Shown: positions 8,537 through 16,739 of the stretch, in pieces
Position numbering within the stretch: the first letter of the stretch is position 1
Layout: every line of letters begins with the position of its first letter
Source of the DNA: CAZNUM01 sp964539305
GTDB lineage: Bacteria; Fidelibacterota; Marinisomatia; Marinisomatales; TCS55
Assembly: GCA_964539305.1 (NCBI GenBank)
Contig: CAZIIM010000007.1
Coordinates: 1-64,000 of the forward strand
Length of the DNA: 64,000 nucleotides
Direction: 5' to 3'
Program-made: the position numbers and the translations under genes
The notes under the pieces: model-generated
Database searches by the model: none
Told to the model about the DNA's origin: nothing
What the model saw: only the letters and a program-made list of their open reading frames with translations

Positions 8537-9364
8537 ATGGAATTCACTTCTGAAACAACGCTGCGGTTTTCCGTTTTTCTGGGCGTGTTTCTTTTGATGG
8601 CCCTTTGGGAAGTCCTGACACCACGAAGACAGCCGGTTGTCTCCAGGCCACGGCGCTGGCTGATTAATCTAAGTCTAATTGTGTTTAACGCCTTCTTGGT
8701 TCGGCTGACGGTAGGAGCCCTGGCCTTTTCAGCGGCGATCCTGGCCCGTGAACAGGGGTGGGGACTGTTTCATTACGTATCCCTTCCTCCGTGGATCAGT
8801 ATGGTGGGAAGCCTTCTGATCCTGGATTTTTCCATTTACCTGCAACACGTTGTTTTCCATGCCGTACCTCTGTTCTGGCGTCTGCACCGGGTTCACCACG
8901 CTGACCTGGATTTTGATGTGACAACGGGCCTTCGGTTTCACCCCCTGGAAATCCTGCTGTCCCTGGTATTCAAAGCAGCAATCATCCTCCTCATTGGCGC
9001 ACCACCTCTCGCTGTTGTACTGTTTGAAATGATCCTGAATGCCGCCTCCCAGTTCAATCACGGCAATGTCTCCATCCCCGTGAAAGTGGATCGTTGGCTA
9101 AGAGGGGTCATCGTAACACCCGATATGCACCGGATCCATCACTCGGTACTTGTGGACGAAACGAATTCCAATTTCGGCTTTTCTGTTTCCTGGTGGGATC
9201 GGTTATGCGGAACCTATAAAGCTGAACCTGAAAAAGGGCAGACTCAAATGGAAATCGGACTCAGGGAATTTCGAAATCCAAAAAAGCTTGGTTTAGGCAA
9301 CCTGATGCTGTTGCCCTTTCAGGGAAGGCTGGGATCTTACAGTTTTCAGAAGAACACCAATTAA
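8537..9364 (+). CDS. Sterol desaturase / fatty acid hydroxylase family membrane protein
   Basis: Integral membrane di-iron enzyme. Several hydrophobic helices precede the histidine clusters that bind iron: HVVFH (HX3H), HRVHH (HX2HH), FNHG and HRIHH (HX2HH). The C-terminal NSNFGFSVSWWDRLCGTY is characteristic of the family. Length (275 aa) is normal. Substrate could be a fatty acyl chain, carotenoid or other lipid; it cannot be decided from sequence. It follows the methyltransferase gene by 20 nt, which suggests the two may modify the same lipid or small molecule (inference). Confidence 0.85.
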   Translation: MEFTSETTLRFSVFLGVFLLMALWEVLTPRRQPVVSRPRRWLINLSLIVFNAFLVRLTVGALAFSAAILAREQGWGLFHYVSLPPWISMVGSLLILDFSIYLQHVVFHAVPLFWRLHRVHHADLDFDVTTGLRFHPLEILLSLVFKAAIILLIGAPPLAVVLFEMILNAASQFNHGNVSIPVKVDRWLRGVIVTPDMHRIHHSVLVDETNSNFGFSVSWWDRLCGTYKAEPEKGQTQMEIGLREFRNPKKLGLGNLMLLPFQGRLGSYSFQKNTN

Positions 9365-9488
9365 GCTGAACAGAACCTCCTTCCGCATTTCAATCCGAGC
9401 AAATATCAATTATGTTTAAATGTCACCTGGGCGACAATTTCCCGATCGAGCTCATTTTAACTTAGATTAGATAACTAGGAGCAATCGC

Positions 9489-9881
9489 ATGGACCGACGT
9501 GAATTTCTCGTAAAAATTCCGGGCTTATTGGCTTTACCTCTCATTATTGAGTCCTACGCCTGCGAAGATAAAATGGACTCTTACGGTGATGGAGAGGATA
9601 CCAATACAACCAGTGAAACATTCAGTGTGACTTCCACCACCAACAGCGGGCATAATCATTCCATCTTCATTCGTTATGCCGACGTGAGTGATCCTCCCAT
9701 GTCCGGTAAAACCATTACCAGTTCTTCCAATAATTACCACACCCATACCGTAACATTGACGGCCGCTGATTATACGGCTTTAAAGAATGGTGACACGATC
9801 GTGAAAACCTCCTCTTCGGACGGGGGGCACACCCATAATTTCACTATCGTCGTTCCCAGTGATTCCACCACCATGAATTGA
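9489..9881 (+). CDS. Exported His-x-His repeat protein with Tat-like leader
   Basis: Unrecognised 130-aa protein. The N-terminus DRREFLVK followed by a hydrophobic stretch and SYAC resembles a twin-arginine signal, perhaps with lipidation. The mature part is Ser/Thr/Asp-rich and contains three spaced His-x-His motifs in likely beta strands: GHNHSIFI, YHTHTVTL and GHTHNFTI. Such spacing could bind a transition metal. The GHTH strands also recall tail-collar-like beta structures, but nothing phage-like is nearby. AACTAGGAG precedes the start. It may be expressed from its own promoter; a TTTTAACTT motif lies at 9455-9463. Confidence 0.65.
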   Translation: MDRREFLVKIPGLLALPLIIESYACEDKMDSYGDGEDTNTTSETFSVTSTTNSGHNHSIFIRYADVSDPPMSGKTITSSSNNYHTHTVTLTAADYTALKNGDTIVKTSSSDGGHTHNFTIVVPSDSTTMN

Positions 9882-9975
9882 GGATTCCACCCCGGGGGGG
9901 CTGGATATTGCTGTTTTACCCTCCCACTGTTAACTCGCCCAGGGTATTTTCCCCTGAATGTACGTAGGGGGTACT

Positions 9976-10044
9976 ATGAAAGACGTAAGCTTATGTTCTT
10001 TTCTTTTTTTATTTGCCCTATTCCTCACTGCCTGTGCTGTTTGA
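9976..10044 (+). CDS. Tiny lipoprotein-leader ORF (22 aa)
   Basis: ATG 9976 follows a TAGGGGG purine run at a plausible distance. The 22-residue product is almost only a signal peptide: a charged start (MKD), a Phe/Leu-rich core and a lipobox LTAC followed by Ala-Val and stop. If processed, the mature product would be a three-residue lipopeptide, as in entericidin or lysis-peptide-like genes. It could equally be the remnant of a longer lipoprotein gene. It is the only coding candidate in 9882-10224; the rest of that 343-nt stretch has no ORF, RNA gene or strong hairpin that I recognise. Confidence 0.35.
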   Translation: MKDVSLCSFLFLFALFLTACAV

Positions 10045-10224
10045 ATCCCACTTAAGGTGACTCCCCTGCGGGTTAAAAATGAGGGAAACAAATCAGAAAT
10101 TCATGTGTATTTAACGACTGAATCCGGATTTTAATTCTATTCCAATTTGTAAAGATTATTTACATTGAATCCTTCACAAACCGTGTTTTAGGGTCAATGC
10201 CATTGGACCGATTGTAGTCAGCTT

Positions 10225-11994
10225 ATGAAAAAACAGAACCAGAACCAGACGGAAGCCGCCAAAACCGGGAAAAGCGACAGTGAATTCAAGCTGCTGATTG
10301 TGGACGATGATCCGGCGATTGTTGATCTGATCCGTTTATTTTTAAAGCCGGAAAAATTCCAGGTGGATACAGCCTTTAACGGGAAGGAAGCCCTGGATAA
10401 AATCAATAAAAACAGTGGATATGATCTGCTGATCCTGGACATTATGATGCCCGAAATGGATGGGCTGGAGGCGACCCGGGTCATCCGAAAACAACTGACA
10501 CCTTTCGAATTGCCGATTCTGATTGTTTCAGCCCTGGCCGAATCGCAGAATGTGGCAACTGCCCTGGGCTTGGGAGCGAACGACTACATTACCAAACCTA
10601 TTAACAAGATTGAATTACTGGCGCGTATCAGGAATCTCCTATCCCTGAAACAATTTTACGAACTGGCCAAAGCCAATGAACGTCTGGTGGTTCACCAGAC
10701 GCTTTATGACCATCTGACCGCTCTTCCAAACCGGAATTTTCTGATTAAGCATTTTCCCACCATGGTTTCAAAGACCAGCAAAAAGAAGGGGATGGCGGTT
10801 TTGTTGATGAATATTGACCGTTTTCGGTCCGTGAACAATTCCCTTGGTCATAATGTGGGCGATTTTTATCTCCGGGAAATAGCCCAGCACCTAGGGAGTA
10901 TCCTTCATCAGGATGATCTTCTGGCCCGTCTTTACACGGATACTTTTGTCGTGATCAAATTTGGTCTGGATCTGGGAAAGGATCTGATCAAGCAGATTCA
11001 ACCCTTTGCCAACGAATTACTGGATGTAATCCGTCAGCCAGTGACGATTGATCAATATGAATTAAAATTGAGTGCTGGCATGGGAGTTGCCTTTTACCCC
11101 TCAGATGCCCACACCATGGAGGATCTGATTCGCCTGGCGGATTCCGCCATGTACACGGCGAAAGAAAAAAGCAAGAATTCAATCGTATTTTATTCCAAGA
11201 TCGCCCATCAAAAAGAGACCAAAATCTTTACGCTGGAACACCGGCTGGAAGAAGCCATGAAGAAAAATGAATTCGTGCTCCATTACCAGCCCCAGATAGA
11301 TCTCTCCACCGGAAAAGTGGCCGGTGTGGAAGCATTGTTGCGGTGGAATCACCCGGAAGAAGGTTTGATTCCGCCGGAGCGGTTCATTCCCTTTGCGGAA
11401 GAAACGGGAATCATTATTCCCCTGAGCGAATGGGTATTGGAACAGGCCTGCACCCAGAATAAAAAGTGGCAGGATGCCGGATTACCGCCTCTGCGGATCG
11501 GCGTAAATTTTTCACCCCAGCATTTTCATAATGTGCATATTCTGGATTTCGTAAAAAAGATTCTGGATAAAACGAAGCTGGACCCGAATTACCTGGAACT
11601 GGAGATTACGGAAGGAACCATTATGTCCAATATCGAGGAAGCGGTGGAAACCCTGTTTAAACTGAAGGACATGGGTGTCAGGATTTCGATCGATGATTTT
11701 GGAACGGGCTATTCTTCCCTGAATTATTTAAAACAACTTCCGGTCGATTCCCTGAAAATTGATCAGTCATTCATTACCCGGGATATTGCCATTGACCGTC
11801 AGGTCCGGGCCATTATTGCTTCCATTATCAAGCTGGGCCATAGCCTCAACCTGAATGTGATTGCCGAAGGAGTGGAGACGGAAGATCAGGTAAAATATTT
11901 ACAGGAAAATTATTGTAATGAAATCCAGGGGTTTTATTTCAGCAAACCCCAGGCCCCGAACCAACTAGTACCTTATCTGGAAAATCAGGCTTAA
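10225..11994 (+). CDS. Response regulator with degenerate GGDEF and EAL domains
   Basis: Likely c-di-GMP phosphodiesterase. The REC domain (about residues 20-145) has VDDDPA, the phospho-acceptor Asp in LLILDIMMPEMDG, and the TKP lysine. The GGDEF domain (about 160-320) is degenerate: the active loop reads RLYTDTFVVI where RLGGDEF is expected, so cyclase activity is unlikely. The EAL domain (about 335-585) keeps EALLRWNHP, VNFSPQHF, ELEITEG, DDFGTGYSSL, KIDQSF and AEGVETEDQ, so it looks catalytically complete. No histidine kinase is adjacent. The start has no strong ribosome binding site. Confidence 0.92.
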   Translation: MKKQNQNQTEAAKTGKSDSEFKLLIVDDDPAIVDLIRLFLKPEKFQVDTAFNGKEALDKINKNSGYDLLILDIMMPEMDGLEATRVIRKQLTPFELPILIVSALAESQNVATALGLGANDYITKPINKIELLARIRNLLSLKQFYELAKANERLVVHQTLYDHLTALPNRNFLIKHFPTMVSKTSKKKGMAVLLMNIDRFRSVNNSLGHNVGDFYLREIAQHLGSILHQDDLLARLYTDTFVVIKFGLDLGKDLIKQIQPFANELLDVIRQPVTIDQYELKLSAGMGVAFYPSDAHTMEDLIRLADSAMYTAKEKSKNSIVFYSKIAHQKETKIFTLEHRLEEAMKKNEFVLHYQPQIDLSTGKVAGVEALLRWNHPEEGLIPPERFIPFAEETGIIIPLSEWVLEQACTQNKKWQDAGLPPLRIGVNFSPQHFHNVHILDFVKKILDKTKLDPNYLELEITEGTIMSNIEEAVETLFKLKDMGVRISIDDFGTGYSSLNYLKQLPVDSLKIDQSFITRDIAIDRQVRAIIASIIKLGHSLNLNVIAEGVETEDQVKYLQENYCNEIQGFYFSKPQAPNQLVPYLENQA

Positions 11995-12230
11995 AAAAGA
12001 AACGACTTTTTGGGTTGAGGATCTGTGGTTTCGTAATTGTCCAAAGGATAGTTTAACGCGTTAATCATGAATATCCTTCCACACTATTCGGACGGCGTTT
12101 TTAACTTATCGCCTGGATTTCGGGGGTAGATGAGGAAAAATCCGTTTGTTTACGTTAACCGAGACAGGCGAAAATTTCCGGAGCAGGTGAAATAAGAGGT
12201 TGAGTTTAACAGCGAGGTTAAAGAGGTCCA

Positions 12231-12464
12231 ATGAATAAGAAAAAGCGACTGGTTTTAAAGAAACATCGTCGAAATATTGCCCGCATGAAACGTATTAAAT
12301 TGGAGGTACTGGCCCGTCAGGCAACCGCCCGGAAAAAAGCGGAATCGGCGCCTTCCAAACCTGCACCTGAAAAACCCAAAAAAGCCAAAGCAACCAAATC
12401 CACAGCCAAAAAGACGACCAAGAAACCAGCTGCCAAGGCAGCCGCTAAGGCCAAAACCGATTAA
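12231..12464 (+). CDS. Small very basic Lys/Ala-rich protein, possible ribosome- or DNA-binding
   Basis: 77 aa in two parts. Residues 1-30 (start MNKKKRLVLKKHRRN) are a Lys/Arg/His helix that recalls the short bacterial ribosomal extension proteins related to the AURKAIP1/COX24 (mS38) domain. Residues 35-77 are a low-complexity Ala/Lys/Pro tail (repeated KKPAAKAAAKAK type) like histone H1-like proteins. Either could bind nucleic acid; I cannot choose from sequence alone. AAGAGGTCC precedes ATG 12231. The 236 nt upstream has no other gene but includes a TTTTTAACTT motif near 12098. Confidence 0.6.
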   Translation: MNKKKRLVLKKHRRNIARMKRIKLEVLARQATARKKAESAPSKPAPEKPKKAKATKSTAKKTTKKPAAKAAAKAKTD

Positions 12465-12478
12465 TCCGGGCCTCGTCC

Positions 12479-12691
12479 ATTTTTAACTGGAAGATCCGAA
12501 TCGGACTGGGGATCGTTCTGTTCATCGGAATGATTGGTTCATTTGTTGACGCTTACCTATTGAAACAGGGAGGTGAGAAATTCAACCATATCATCATTCT
12601 GGGGATTCTTTTTGCCCTTGCAGCCATGCGTCAACTGCAGAAAGCAATCGAAAAAAACGACGATTCAGAGCCGCCAGCCGGTGATGCATAA
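12479..12691 (+). CDS. Small two-helix membrane ORF without a standard start
   Basis: An open frame ending at TAA 12689-12691 encodes two clear hydrophobic helices (IGLGIVLFIGMIGSF and HIIILGILFALAAM) and an acidic tail ending EPPAGDA. The first in-frame ATG (12530) falls inside helix 1, and no ATG, GTG or TTG precedes it in the open frame. A rare ATT start at 12479, just after the stop of the preceding gene, would include the whole helix. Coupled translation, an unusual start or a sequencing error upstream are all possible. Function unknown. If only the ATG were used, the gene would be 12530-12691. Confidence 0.4.
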   Translation: MFNWKIRIGLGIVLFIGMIGSFVDAYLLKQGGEKFNHIIILGILFALAAMRQLQKAIEKNDDSEPPAGDA

Positions 12692-12734
12692 ACTTGTTTT
12701 AATTTAAAAAATCTTTGCCTATAATTTCGCTCTT

Positions 12735-13508
12735 ATGCGTGAGGCAGTTCACCATTATCTTACCCAGGAACAACCTTTCGTCCTCTTTGGGCCGGCTCAT
12801 ATAACCGGTTTGGTTATTTCCCTTATTCTGGCGATCGGGCTGCCGATCTATGCCAAAAAGAAATTAAACGGTCGTCAGCAGCAGATTGTGGGTACCGTTC
12901 TGGGATTCATTGTCATGTCCAACTATCTGATCTGGGTCGTGCTGGAATTAATCGCTGGTACCTTCGATGTAACGAAACATCTTCCTTTCCACCTGTGCCG
13001 GTTTGCAAACCTGATTACACCATTGGTCCTGTGGAAACGGAATTACAGGTTGTACGAAATATTGTATTTCTGGGGTTTGTCGGGAGTTTTACAGAGCGCC
13101 TTTACGCCAGACATTGTCCAGGGATTCCCCCATTTTCATTTTTTCCGGTTTTTTGTCGGGCACAACGGACTGGTAGTGGCCGTCATCTACACCACGGTCG
13201 TCTACAATATGCGACCCTCCTACAAAAGTTTGTGGAGAGCCTTCGCCGCCCTGAATATTTTCCTGGTGGTTGCTCTCGGAGTCAACCTGATTCTCGGAAC
13301 CAATTATTTCTGGATCCTGGGAAAACCACCCGTTCCCTCCATTCTGGACTACATGGGTCCCTGGCCCTGGTATATTCTAACAGCGGAATTTGTGGCCCTG
13401 ATTCATTTTGGGGCAGCTTATCTGCCCTTCGTTTTTCTCCGGCGGAAAGAATACCGGCAGGCTGCCCTGGCTGAAGACGGTGTCCCCGTTAAAACAGAAA
13501 CACTTTAA
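12735..13508 (+). CDS. YwaF/TIGR02206-type integral membrane protein
   Basis: 257-aa multi-pass membrane protein (about six or seven helices). The order FGPAHI near the N-terminus, LPFHLCR in the middle, and PHFHFFRFFVGH followed by Y-x-x-W-x-x-F fits the TIGR02206 (YwaF) family of unknown function. The conserved His/Cys/Arg residues sit at helix ends, but no activity has been assigned that I can name. It stands 43 nt after the small membrane ORF and may be co-transcribed with it. Confidence 0.8.
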   Translation: MREAVHHYLTQEQPFVLFGPAHITGLVISLILAIGLPIYAKKKLNGRQQQIVGTVLGFIVMSNYLIWVVLELIAGTFDVTKHLPFHLCRFANLITPLVLWKRNYRLYEILYFWGLSGVLQSAFTPDIVQGFPHFHFFRFFVGHNGLVVAVIYTTVVYNMRPSYKSLWRAFAALNIFLVVALGVNLILGTNYFWILGKPPVPSILDYMGPWPWYILTAEFVALIHFGAAYLPFVFLRRKEYRQAALAEDGVPVKTETL

Positions 13509-13644
13509 TTCCAGTCTCATTCACTTCCCGGCGGTGTGATACTTCCATGAATGTATCCCTCCGTATTATTCACTGCAATTATCTGACTTTCCTGAATAAT
13601 TTCCGAAATAGGATAAGTCATTTTTCAGGGAATTAATTACCATC

Positions 13645-15015
13645 ATGAATCAATTAGTTTCTATCAATCCGGCCACGGGAGAAGAGCTCCAGTCTTACCC
13701 CATTCTTTCCGAGAAGGAAATCAATTCCCGTCTGGAGCAATCGCAGCAGGCCTTTGAACTATGGCGCCGTTCCACGTTTCAGGAACGAGGTGAGAAATTA
13801 TTGAAGGCGGCTGAAATATTACGCGCCCATGCAACCGAATACGGTCGTCTGATGGCGATGGAAATGGGGAAGCCCCTCTCCCAGGGGGAGGCAGAGGCAA
13901 ATAAATGTGCCTGGGTCTGTGAATACTATGCCCGGAACGCTACCGTCTTCCTGAAACCGGAACCGGTATCAACGGATGCCTCTGAAAGTTATGTCACTTT
14001 TCAACCGCTGGGTCTTGTTCTGGCTGTCATGCCCTGGAATTTCCCTTTCTGGCAGGTCTTCCGATTCGCGGCCCCGGCGCTGATGGCTGGGAATGTGGGC
14101 ATTTTGAAGCATGCTTCCAATGTTCAGGGTTGTGCCCGGGCAATAGAAACCATTTTTAAGGAAGCGGGATTTCCGGAAGGTGTTTTCCAAAACCTGACGA
14201 TCCCCGCTTCCAGGGTGGGAACCGTCATTGAACATCCTCTCATTCAGGCGGTGACGCTAACTGGCAGCACGCCTGCTGGACAGTCTGTAGCAGCAAAGGC
14301 CGGTTCCTGCTTGAAAAAGACCGTCCTGGAATTAGGAGGCAGTGACCCCTATGTGATGCTGACTGATGCGGATTTAAACCAGGCGGTGGAGGCATGTGTC
14401 ACAGGAAGGCTGTTGAATACGGGCCAGAGCTGTATTGCCGCCAAACGGTTTATTGTTGAGCAACCGCTCCTTTCGGATTTTACCGAACTGTTACTCAATC
14501 GGATGAAGAAGGTCACTGTGGGAGACCCGCTTCAGCCCGGTGTGGATCTGGGTCCCATGGTGAATGTTTCCGCCCGGGATGAATTAGACCGTCAGGTGCA
14601 GGAAAGTATTCAAAAGGGGGCCACTTGCCTGCTGGGGGGGGAGGTTCCGGAGGGTCCGGGCGCCTTCTATCCTGCGACCGTTCTGGCTCAGGTGTCACCG
14701 GGGATGCCTGCTTTCGATGAAGAATTATTCGGCCCGGTGGCGGTGGTGATTCCCGCCCGGGATGAGCGAGAGGCTCTGCAACGGGCTAACCAGACCGCCT
14801 TTGGTCTCGGTGCGGCCGTATTCACCAAAGACATTGAAAAAGGACGAAGGATTGCTGAACAGACACTGGAAGCAGGGGCCTGTTTTGTCAATGATTTTGT
14901 CCGCTCCGATCCCCGCCTGCCATTTGGCGGAATCAAAGCCTCCGGGTACGGACGGGAACTCTCCCGGTTCGGAATTCTGGAATTTGTGAACATTAAAACT
15001 GTGTACATCCGGTGA
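13645..15015 (+). CDS. NAD(P)-dependent aldehyde dehydrogenase, succinate-semialdehyde type
   Basis: ALDH superfamily enzyme oxidising an aldehyde to a carboxylate. Visible features are the cofactor region PWNFPFWQVFR, the GSTPAGQSVA loop, the catalytic Glu in LELGGSDP (about residue 231), the nucleophile in NTGQSCIAAKRF (about 263) and EELFGPVAVV. The closest named group by motif pattern is the 456-aa succinate-semialdehyde dehydrogenase (Sad/GabD-like) group; substrate remains an inference. No GABA transaminase is nearby. The stop overlaps a GTG start of the next gene (GTGA), so the two are translationally coupled. Confidence 0.88.
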   Translation: MNQLVSINPATGEELQSYPILSEKEINSRLEQSQQAFELWRRSTFQERGEKLLKAAEILRAHATEYGRLMAMEMGKPLSQGEAEANKCAWVCEYYARNATVFLKPEPVSTDASESYVTFQPLGLVLAVMPWNFPFWQVFRFAAPALMAGNVGILKHASNVQGCARAIETIFKEAGFPEGVFQNLTIPASRVGTVIEHPLIQAVTLTGSTPAGQSVAAKAGSCLKKTVLELGGSDPYVMLTDADLNQAVEACVTGRLLNTGQSCIAAKRFIVEQPLLSDFTELLLNRMKKVTVGDPLQPGVDLGPMVNVSARDELDRQVQESIQKGATCLLGGEVPEGPGAFYPATVLAQVSPGMPAFDEELFGPVAVVIPARDEREALQRANQTAFGLGAAVFTKDIEKGRRIAEQTLEAGACFVNDFVRSDPRLPFGGIKASGYGRELSRFGILEFVNIKTVYIR

Positions 15016-15533
15016 GAAAGACTTTTCCGTTTTTTCTGCTATGGGTGATTCCTCTCTGCGGTGGTCTCTGGGGGCAGACGACTAACCGCTTGTTTTGGGA
15101 TGGAGGCAACTGGAACCATATTCAGGAAATTGCCTCCAATCCAAGGGATGAATATCGGATCAAGGCCGCTTACATCAATGGGGTGGAGGACGGCCGATTA
15201 TATTTCTACCTGAAAACCTGGGCCGAACAGCAGGCGTTTGCGGACAGTCTCTATGCTGATCCGATTGACTATTTAACCCCCCGGGAGATGATCCGGAATA
15301 TTGACGATTTTTATCGGGATCCGACGCACGTTTATGTTCCGGTTGTGTCCGCCATGTTTATTGCCAATATGTACGCCGAACAGGTCCCGGTGGACGTCAT
15401 TGAGGCTTTTGTAGATCGAACCCGGTTCTGGATTAACCAACTGGTTTTGGATATGGAAGCGGAAGGGATGTACAAATTGTTGCAGGATAAACAGAAAAAA
15501 CATGCTGCACCCGCGGGGGACCGGAATCCCTGA
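15012..15533 (+). CDS. Exported protein of unknown function
   Basis: GTG start overlapping the ALDH stop by 4 nt. The 173-aa product has a signal peptide (MRKTFPFFLLWVIPLCGGLW then GQ) and a soluble, mostly helical body rich in Asp, Tyr and aromatic residues, with no cysteine after the leader and no motif that I recognise. A segment with LYFYLKTWAEQQAFADSLY suggests an amphipathic helix. Predicted location is periplasmic or outer membrane. Its link with the upstream dehydrogenase is positional only. Confidence 0.7.
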   Translation: MRKTFPFFLLWVIPLCGGLWGQTTNRLFWDGGNWNHIQEIASNPRDEYRIKAAYINGVEDGRLYFYLKTWAEQQAFADSLYADPIDYLTPREMIRNIDDFYRDPTHVYVPVVSAMFIANMYAEQVPVDVIEAFVDRTRFWINQLVLDMEAEGMYKLLQDKQKKHAAPAGDRNP

Positions 15534-15658
15534 AACCACCTTTTCCTACGGCATGACAAAAGATGAATCATTTGAGAATAGACGCAGGATTTAAAGGAAC
15601 CAACTGCTCGATTAACCTGTTTGAGTAGAGAGCTGATTGTTAAAACAAAGGATTATTT

Positions 15659-16738
15659 GTGACTGAAACCGAAATTCAGGAATTGTTAAGACGGATCGAT
15701 TCCATTTTCCGACCCCGGCAGGTGGGCTCCACGGCCCAGGCCTGGATGATTGTGGGGCATCTGGTGAATGAAGCATCGCAGAAAGATTTGGACCGGCTGC
15801 TAAAAAAGGAGGCTGTTTCCTATGCCCTTCACTCCCAAAACGGTAATCTTTACCTGAGGATCGAAAACGAAACGCCGGGAAAGGTGATTTTAAAGATCCC
15901 AAAAATATCAAGAATCCACTGGATTCTGTTCCTGGCGACCATTCTGACCACGTTACTGGCTGGTTCTCTGATGGCCGGCGGCCAGCCCTGGTCCCAACCG
16001 GCGGATATTTTAAAGGGATTCCCCTTTTCCGTAACCCTGATGTTGATTCTGGGAACCCACGAATTTGGTCACTATTATTTTGCACAGAAACATCATGTGG
16101 ATGCCACTTTGCCCTATTTTATTCCCGCTCCACCCTTCATCTTTCTCATTGGAACATTTGGCGCTTTCATTAAGATCAAGTCTCCGATTTATCGGAAGGA
16201 TGCACTGCTGCAAATTGGCGCCGCTGGTCCCATCGCCGGATTCGTCGTGGCCGTTCCAGCGCTGCTAATCGGACTTATGAAATCAACTGTGGTGGAAAAA
16301 GTTGCCACCGAGAATGCGATCCTGTTGGGGGATTCCATTTTAATGAAGATCCTGACCGCAGTAACACACCCCGGTTTGGGTTCGTCCCAGGATTTGATGT
16401 TGCACCCGATTGCTTTCGCCGGCTGGATCGGATTGCTTGTGACCATGCTCAATCTCTTACCGATTGGACAACTGGACGGTGGTCATATTGCCTATGCCAT
16501 GCTGGGGGAAAAACATAATCTTGTGGCCCGGCTGGCGTTCCTGGCTCTCATTCCCCTGAGTTTTTTCTCCCTGAACTGGTTGATCTGGGGTTTGCTCATT
16601 TTGGCCCTGATGCGTACCACCAGCCACCCACCCATTCAGGATATTCTCACCCCCTTATCCCAGACGAATAAACGGATTGGCTATCTCTGCCTGCTGATTT
16701 TTATTCTCTGTTTTATCCCCGCACCCTTTAAAATCTGA
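15659..16738 (+). CDS. Site-2 protease family zinc metalloprotease (M50)
   Basis: Membrane-embedded protease. A cytoplasmic N-terminal region of about 85 residues is followed by helices holding the zinc motif HEFGH (in LGTHEFGHYYFAQ) and the second metal site LNLLPIGQLDGGH. Pattern and length (359 aa) match the EGY1-like/soluble-N-term M50 group rather than RseP, because no PDZ domain is visible. The GTG start at 15659 gives MTETEIQELL. It ends one nucleotide before the PorZ-like gene, implying one transcript. Confidence 0.88.
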   Translation: MTETEIQELLRRIDSIFRPRQVGSTAQAWMIVGHLVNEASQKDLDRLLKKEAVSYALHSQNGNLYLRIENETPGKVILKIPKISRIHWILFLATILTTLLAGSLMAGGQPWSQPADILKGFPFSVTLMLILGTHEFGHYYFAQKHHVDATLPYFIPAPPFIFLIGTFGAFIKIKSPIYRKDALLQIGAAGPIAGFVVAVPALLIGLMKSTVVEKVATENAILLGDSILMKILTAVTHPGLGSSQDLMLHPIAFAGWIGLLVTMLNLLPIGQLDGGHIAYAMLGEKHNLVARLAFLALIPLSFFSLNWLIWGLLILALMRTTSHPPIQDILTPLSQTNKRIGYLCLLIFILCFIPAPFKI

Positions 16739-16739
16739 T

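Noticed and set aside
9882..9920. GC-rich CCCCGGGGGGG stretch as terminator
   Set aside because: Pairing is short and self-overlapping, with no clear loop; not convincing.
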